Shown here piece by piece: positions 47,867 to 51,782 of a stretch of DNA of 51,782 nucleotides (positions are counted from its first letter, which is position 1; the number at the start of each line of letters is the position of its first letter). The stretch covers positions 1 to 51,782 of the forward strand of contig NZ_CAJUBO010000019.1 in NCBI RefSeq assembly GCF_910584445.1, read 5' to 3'. Origin of the DNA: an uncultured Desulfovibrio sp. GTDB taxonomy: Bacteria; Desulfobacterota; Desulfovibrionia; Desulfovibrionales; Desulfovibrionaceae. The translations under genes were made by a program, and so were the position numbers. The notes under the pieces are model-generated. The model had not been told where the DNA came from. It was given only the letters and a program-made list of their open reading frames with translations, and made no database searches.

Positions 47867-50605
47867 ATGGAACTTGCGACATATTGCGCCGATCTTGCCC
47901 AGGCCTGCGTGGACGCCGGCGCCTGGGCGGCGCGCAACGGCGAGCTGGTGCGCGGCGAGCAGGAGGGCCTGCTCAAGGAACTGCGCCGCGCCGCCAGGGT
48001 CTTCCGGCGCTGCTCGCGCGCGGCCGGGCGAAAAATGTGCGCCGGCGTCTTCGGGCCGAGCCAGGCGGGCAAGTCCTACCTCATCTCGGCGCTGGCCCGC
48101 GATGCAGGCCGCTCGCTCCTGGCCGATTTCGGCGGGACCACCCGGGATTTCATCAGCGAGATCAACCCCGAGGGCGGCAAGGAATCCACAGGACTCGTCA
48201 CCCGCTTCACCATGACGCGGCCCGCGGACCTTCCCGCCGGGCATCCTGTCCAGATCCGGCTGCTTTCGGAAACGGACCTCGTCAAGATCATCGCCAACGC
48301 CTATTACGCCGACTGCGAACACAAGGAAGCCCCGCAAAGCGACATGGCGGCCACGCTCAAGCGCCTGCGGGAACGGGCGCACGCGGCCGCGCCCGGCGCA
48401 GGCGCGCCCTCGGCCGACCTCGACGCCCTGGAGGACCTGCGCGAATACCTGGTCAAGGACTTCCGCGCCAAGGCGCGCGTCCAGGAGCTGGAGCGCTCCT
48501 ACTGGGACCAGGCCCTCGCCCTTGGCCCCACCCTCGACCTTGAGGGACGCGTCCAGCTCTACGCGCTCATCTGGGACGAGGTGGAGGAATTCACCGGCCT
48601 TTTGCGCGTCCTCCTGCGCGCGCTGGATTCCCTCGGCCATGCGGAGCGCGCCTTCTGCGGGCTGGACGCCCTGGTCCCGCGCGAGACGAGCATCATCGAC
48701 GTTGCCACCCTGGCGGGACTGGGCGGCGCCCCCCAGACCGAAGGCACGCTCGATGTGGTCACGCCCGACGGCGTCCATGCCGCGCTGCCCCGCGCCGTTG
48801 CGGCCGCGCTCACGGCGGAGCTGACCATCGTCATGCGCGAAAAACCGGCGCCCTATTTCGACCATACCGACCTGCTCGACTTTCCCGGCTACCGCTCGCG
48901 CTACAAGCTCGACGATGTGCGCCGTGAACTCAAAAAGGAGGGCATGCTCAAGGAGCTTTTCCTGCGCGGCAAGGTGGCCTATCTCTTCCAGCGCTATTGC
49001 GCCGAGCGCGAGCTTACCAGCATGCTGCTCTGCATCGGGCCAAGCAACCAGGAAGTGCAGGACCTGCCGGGCGTCATCGACGAATGGGTACGCACCACCC
49101 ACGGCGAACGGCCGGAAGACCGCGCGGGCAGGGAGCCGTCCCTGTTCTTCATCCTCACCAAGTTCGACATGGAGTTCGAGGACAAGAAGGGCGCGCCCTC
49201 GCTGGAAAGCCGCTGGGACAACCGCCTCCATGCCTCCCTGCTCGACTTTTTCGGCAAGCAGCACGACTGGCCCCGGCAATGGACGCCCGAGCGCGGTTTC
49301 GACAACATCTTTCTGCTGCGCAATCCCAATTTCCGCTTTGACGCGGTCATGGACTACGACGGCGACCTTGAAAAAGGCATCCGCCCCGAACGGCGCGACT
49401 ATGTGGCGCGGCTCCAGGCGGCATTTCTGCAAAGTCCGCTGGTGGCCGCCCATTTCCGCGACCCGGCCCGCGCCTGGGACGAGGCCATGAAACTCAACGA
49501 CGGCGGCATCACCTACATCCGCGAGAGCCTGAGTCCCCTCTGCAACCCGGACATCAAGCGCGAGCAGCTCCTCCAGAATGTGCGCGCCACACGCGACGCC
49601 GTGGCGCGCAGGCTCGCGGCCTTCCATCGCGCCGACGACCGCGAGGAGATCCGCAAACAGAAGCTCCTGCTCATCCGCACCCTCTTCTTCCGGCTCGGCC
49701 AGATGGAGGAACAGCAGGGGCGCCTGGGCCAGCTCCTCCACAGCCTCACCATCAGCGATGCCGACATCGCCGACCTGCACCCCGAAGCCACGCGCCGTTT
49801 CCTCGAGCTTGCCGACGAACGGCCGGAAGCCGCTCCGGCACCGGAGCCTGCCCCGCTGCCGGAGCTGGATATGGACAGCGTCGATGTCGGCGCCTGGAAC
49901 CCCTTTGCCGGGCAGGAAAAGAGCGCGCCAGCGCCGGACCCGCATGCGGATGCCGCCGCCACGGCGCCCGCGGCGCCCAGGGACGAGGCCGCCTTTTTCG
50001 CGGCCTATGTGGAAAGCCGCTGGATCGAGCGCCTGCACCACCTTGCGGACGATCCGGCGAGCCAGCGCTATTTTCTCCTGCCGGGGCAGGAATTTTCGGC
50101 CCTGGTGAGCGAACTTTCCACCGGCGCCGCGCGCCTTGCCCTGCGCGAGGCCATGGCCGAGGCGTTCCGCCGGGCCTCGGCCTATGCCAATACGAGCCGG
50201 GAAAGCATCGCCCGCAAGGAGGCGAGCATCGCCGCAAGCATCCTCAACGGCTATGTGGACTGGCTCGGCTTCGACCCGCGCACCCATGACGAAAAGGCGC
50301 GCACCCTCTCCCTGCCCGGCGCCAAAAGCACGGAGGTGTTCGCCCCCGCGCCCCCGGTCCCGGACCCGCCGGTGCTGGCGGAAAGCCGCACCCCCTGGGC
50401 GCGGCGCTGGCTGGGGGACTGGCTCAATGCCCTTGCGGCCCTGATCATGGGCAATGTGGACTTTGACGGCGAGCAAACGCTCAATGTGGAAGAGAACATG
50501 GCGCTGGGCGCCATCCTCCGCCGGCTCGCCCCGGAGGGGAGCGACGGCGGCGGGGCCGCCGCGGCGGTCCCGTCACCCTCAACCGCGGGCGCGACGCGCC
50601 CATGA
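47867..50605 (+). CDS. srfC: SrfC, large protein with dynamin-like GTPase motifs
   Basis: A 912-residue soluble protein of the SrfC family ('putative virulence factor'). GTPase motifs are present in order: G1 GPSQAGKS at 63-70, a threonine-rich switch-I region GGTTRDF just after, G3 LLDFPGY around 336-342, and G4 LTKFD around 430. Long helical regions flank and follow the G domain (150-300, 440-640), with a Pro/Ala-rich linker near 650-700 and a final helical domain. This layout fits a dynamin-like or other large membrane-associated GTPase. AAGGAG lies six bases before the ATG at 47867. A TTG at 47798 would overlap srfB as TTGA but adds no conserved-looking sequence. Confidence 0.88.
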   Translation: MELATYCADLAQACVDAGAWAARNGELVRGEQEGLLKELRRAARVFRRCSRAAGRKMCAGVFGPSQAGKSYLISALARDAGRSLLADFGGTTRDFISEINPEGGKESTGLVTRFTMTRPADLPAGHPVQIRLLSETDLVKIIANAYYADCEHKEAPQSDMAATLKRLRERAHAAAPGAGAPSADLDALEDLREYLVKDFRAKARVQELERSYWDQALALGPTLDLEGRVQLYALIWDEVEEFTGLLRVLLRALDSLGHAERAFCGLDALVPRETSIIDVATLAGLGGAPQTEGTLDVVTPDGVHAALPRAVAAALTAELTIVMREKPAPYFDHTDLLDFPGYRSRYKLDDVRRELKKEGMLKELFLRGKVAYLFQRYCAERELTSMLLCIGPSNQEVQDLPGVIDEWVRTTHGERPEDRAGREPSLFFILTKFDMEFEDKKGAPSLESRWDNRLHASLLDFFGKQHDWPRQWTPERGFDNIFLLRNPNFRFDAVMDYDGDLEKGIRPERRDYVARLQAAFLQSPLVAAHFRDPARAWDEAMKLNDGGITYIRESLSPLCNPDIKREQLLQNVRATRDAVARRLAAFHRADDREEIRKQKLLLIRTLFFRLGQMEEQQGRLGQLLHSLTISDADIADLHPEATRRFLELADERPEAAPAPEPAPLPELDMDSVDVGAWNPFAGQEKSAPAPDPHADAAATAPAAPRDEAAFFAAYVESRWIERLHHLADDPASQRYFLLPGQEFSALVSELSTGAARLALREAMAEAFRRASAYANTSRESIARKEASIAASILNGYVDWLGFDPRTHDEKARTLSLPGAKSTEVFAPAPPVPDPPVLAESRTPWARRWLGDWLNALAALIMGNVDFDGEQTLNVEENMALGAILRRLAPEGSDGGGAAAAVPSPSTAGATRP

Positions 50606-50612
50606 CGACATC

Positions 50613-51680
50613 ATGAAGATCAGCTACAGCGACGATACGCGCCGGGGCGCCGGCCACGGCATTCTCACCTGCCGCGATGCGGACTTTCCCGCAGGCGCCT
50701 GGTCCATGGCGCTGCTCCGCGCCTCGGACCAGGCTTCCCTGGCAACGGACGGAAACGGCGGCAGCCTCTGGACCGGCGAAACGCGCTTTCTGCCGGTGGA
50801 GACGGAGCCGGCGCCCGGAGGCGGTCTGGCGGTCCTGCTGGGACCGGAGGTGGTCGATGCCCTCGATCCGCAGGAACAATATCTGGTGACACTCAGGCAG
50901 GAACAGGGCGAGCCGCTCAAGGCGCGGCTCCAGGTCCGGGGCGTCACCTACAGCCCGGACGGCGCCCTGGACAATACCGGGGCGCGCGCCGCCGCGCCCG
51001 CGCCGGAGGCAGCGCCGCAGCCGCACGCTCCGGCACCCCCCGTCCCGGAGCCGGCTGCGCCGGAAACGGTCGAGATGCCGCTGGCGCCGGACCCCGAAAC
51101 GCCCCGGGCCGCGCGACGCCCCAGCCCCGTCCTTGTGGCGGTCCTGACGGCGGTCCTGCTGGCCGGCGGCCTGGGTGCCTGGAAATTTTTCGATGCCAGG
51201 GCCAGGGAAGAAGCGGCGGTTCTCTCCGGCGGAGAGGCCGCGCCCGCGCCCAGCGGTGGCAACGGCGCCGCCGGCAGCAGCCTGCCCGCCACGCCCAAAA
51301 CGGCGGAAGAACAGGTGCGCGCCTTCTTCAGCGGGCCGGACATCACGGCGGCCGCGGCCCTGAAACTTGCCGCCGAACTGCCCAAGGGCACCCCGGCGGA
51401 GCAGGATGCGGTCTACCGCCTCTACTATTTCGCGGCGGAAAACGAAGCCCCCGGCGCCTTCCTGCCCTATGCGGCCTGCCTTGACCCGGCCGCGCCGCAA
51501 TGGGGCAGCATCGACAAGGACGCGGCGGCCGCCTATGCCGCCTATGCCAAGGCGGCGGCCAGCGATGCCAAGGCCGCCAAGGCGGCCCTGGAGGCCCAGA
51601 CGCGCCTGCGCGCCTGGCTTGACCGCGAGGCCGCGGCGGGCAATGCCAGGGCGCGGGCCTGGCTTCAGGAACTGCCATAG
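50613..51680 (+). CDS. Single-pass membrane protein at the end of the srf locus (unknown family)
   Basis: A 355-residue protein. The cytoplasmic N-terminal domain (about 1-110, from MKISYSDDTRRGAGHGILTC to RLQVRGVTYS) is compact and mixed alpha/beta. A Pro/Ala-rich linker is followed by one membrane helix (about 171-190, PVLVAVLTAVLLAGGLGAW). The periplasmic part (from 230) is alanine-rich and helical, with a pattern reminiscent of Sel1/TPR-like repeats near the end (KAALEAQTRLRAWLDREAA). I do not recognise a family. It begins 8 bases after srfC with no clear ribosome site of its own, so translation is probably coupled. Its topology mirrors SrfA (cytoplasmic head, one helix, periplasmic tail), suggesting a partner role. 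Confidence 0.8.
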   Translation: MKISYSDDTRRGAGHGILTCRDADFPAGAWSMALLRASDQASLATDGNGGSLWTGETRFLPVETEPAPGGGLAVLLGPEVVDALDPQEQYLVTLRQEQGEPLKARLQVRGVTYSPDGALDNTGARAAAPAPEAAPQPHAPAPPVPEPAAPETVEMPLAPDPETPRAARRPSPVLVAVLTAVLLAGGLGAWKFFDARAREEAAVLSGGEAAPAPSGGNGAAGSSLPATPKTAEEQVRAFFSGPDITAAAALKLAAELPKGTPAEQDAVYRLYYFAAENEAPGAFLPYAACLDPAAPQWGSIDKDAAAAYAAYAKAAASDAKAAKAALEAQTRLRAWLDREAAAGNARARAWLQELP

Positions 51681-51684
51681 GCTC

Positions 51685-51782
51685 AGGCCTCATTAAAGTA
51701 CGTTATGGTTTTCAGCGAGGAAAAGAAATTTTTCCGCTGGCCGCCCGAAGCGGAGCGAAGGGCGGGGGCTGTCGCCGCAAGG
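51685..51782 (+). repeat. Dispersed intergenic repeat, copy 5 (5' part, cut by window edge)
   Basis: This is the left part of the repeat, starting just after the last gene with CAGGCCTCATTAAAG. The GC hairpin CCGCCC (51741-51746) / GGGCGG (51760-51765) is complete. Its loop (51747-51759, GAAGCGGAGCGAA) is the reverse complement of the copy 2 and 4 loop at 12 of 13 positions. The rest of the copy lies outside the window, so the downstream gene orientation is unknown. Confidence 0.88.

Overview
The window is high-GC, gene-dense bacterial DNA. It most likely comes from a sulfate-reducing Desulfovibrionaceae (Desulfovibrio group). The best evidence is the four-gene block at 31711-35213. It encodes a nine-haem cytochrome c, a four-cluster ferredoxin, an NrfD/HmcC membrane subunit and a 48-residue HmcD-like peptide, which is the layout of the Desulfovibrio nine-haem cytochrome (Nhc/9Hc) transmembrane redox complex. 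Lipopolysaccharide genes (hldE, gtrAB) and lipoprotein signals fit a Gram-negative cell. I saw no rRNA, tRNA, CRISPR array, transposase or phage gene.

Layout. 1-8138: a nitroreductase, then minus-strand housekeeping genes (YbaK-type deacylase, Smr protein, secG, tpiA, rimI), a divergent degenerate NUDIX-like gene, an inositol monophosphatase, an MreB-like actin and a double-GAF protein. 8343-15730: a tightly overlapping plus-strand operon (orphan 577-residue protein, rsmE, rarA, a PlsC-type acyltransferase, and a zinc/manganese-type ABC importer). 16071-26697: an envelope-glycan region. It has minus-strand glk, hldE, an ABC-ATPase/glycosyltransferase fusion, a MacB-type permease, a GT2, a small exported protein and a GT4, with a divergent deacetylase-like/phosphodiesterase-like pair. 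26724-31599: an acetyltransferase, a 68-residue protein, a beta-CASP ribonuclease-like protein, rsmD, coaD and miaA. 31711-36267: the Nhc operon closed by a strong terminator, then hypC and a nucleotidyltransferase. 36589-40203: a minus-strand GT2/gtrA/gtrB/DegT group for glycan modification.

The last 11 kb (40436-51680) is one plus-strand locus that resembles an expanded srfABC operon. It encodes a glycine-zipper lipoprotein, a membrane-anchored trypsin-like protease, SrfA, an exported protein carrying a second copy of the SrfA C-terminal domain, SrfB (an actin/Hsp70-fold ATPase), SrfC (with a full set of GTPase motifs) and a single-pass membrane protein. Together they look like an envelope-spanning machine with two cytoplasmic NTPases. 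This is my first candidate for an under-described system.

The second candidate is a dispersed non-coding repeat of about 280-300 bp. Three complete copies lie at 4928-5205, 15743-16020 and 36268-36570, and partial copies touch both window edges. Every complete copy sits between two convergent genes, in the same orientation. The copies share nested inverted repeats with some paired base changes. A 13-base loop inside a GC hairpin is present in opposite orientations in different copies.
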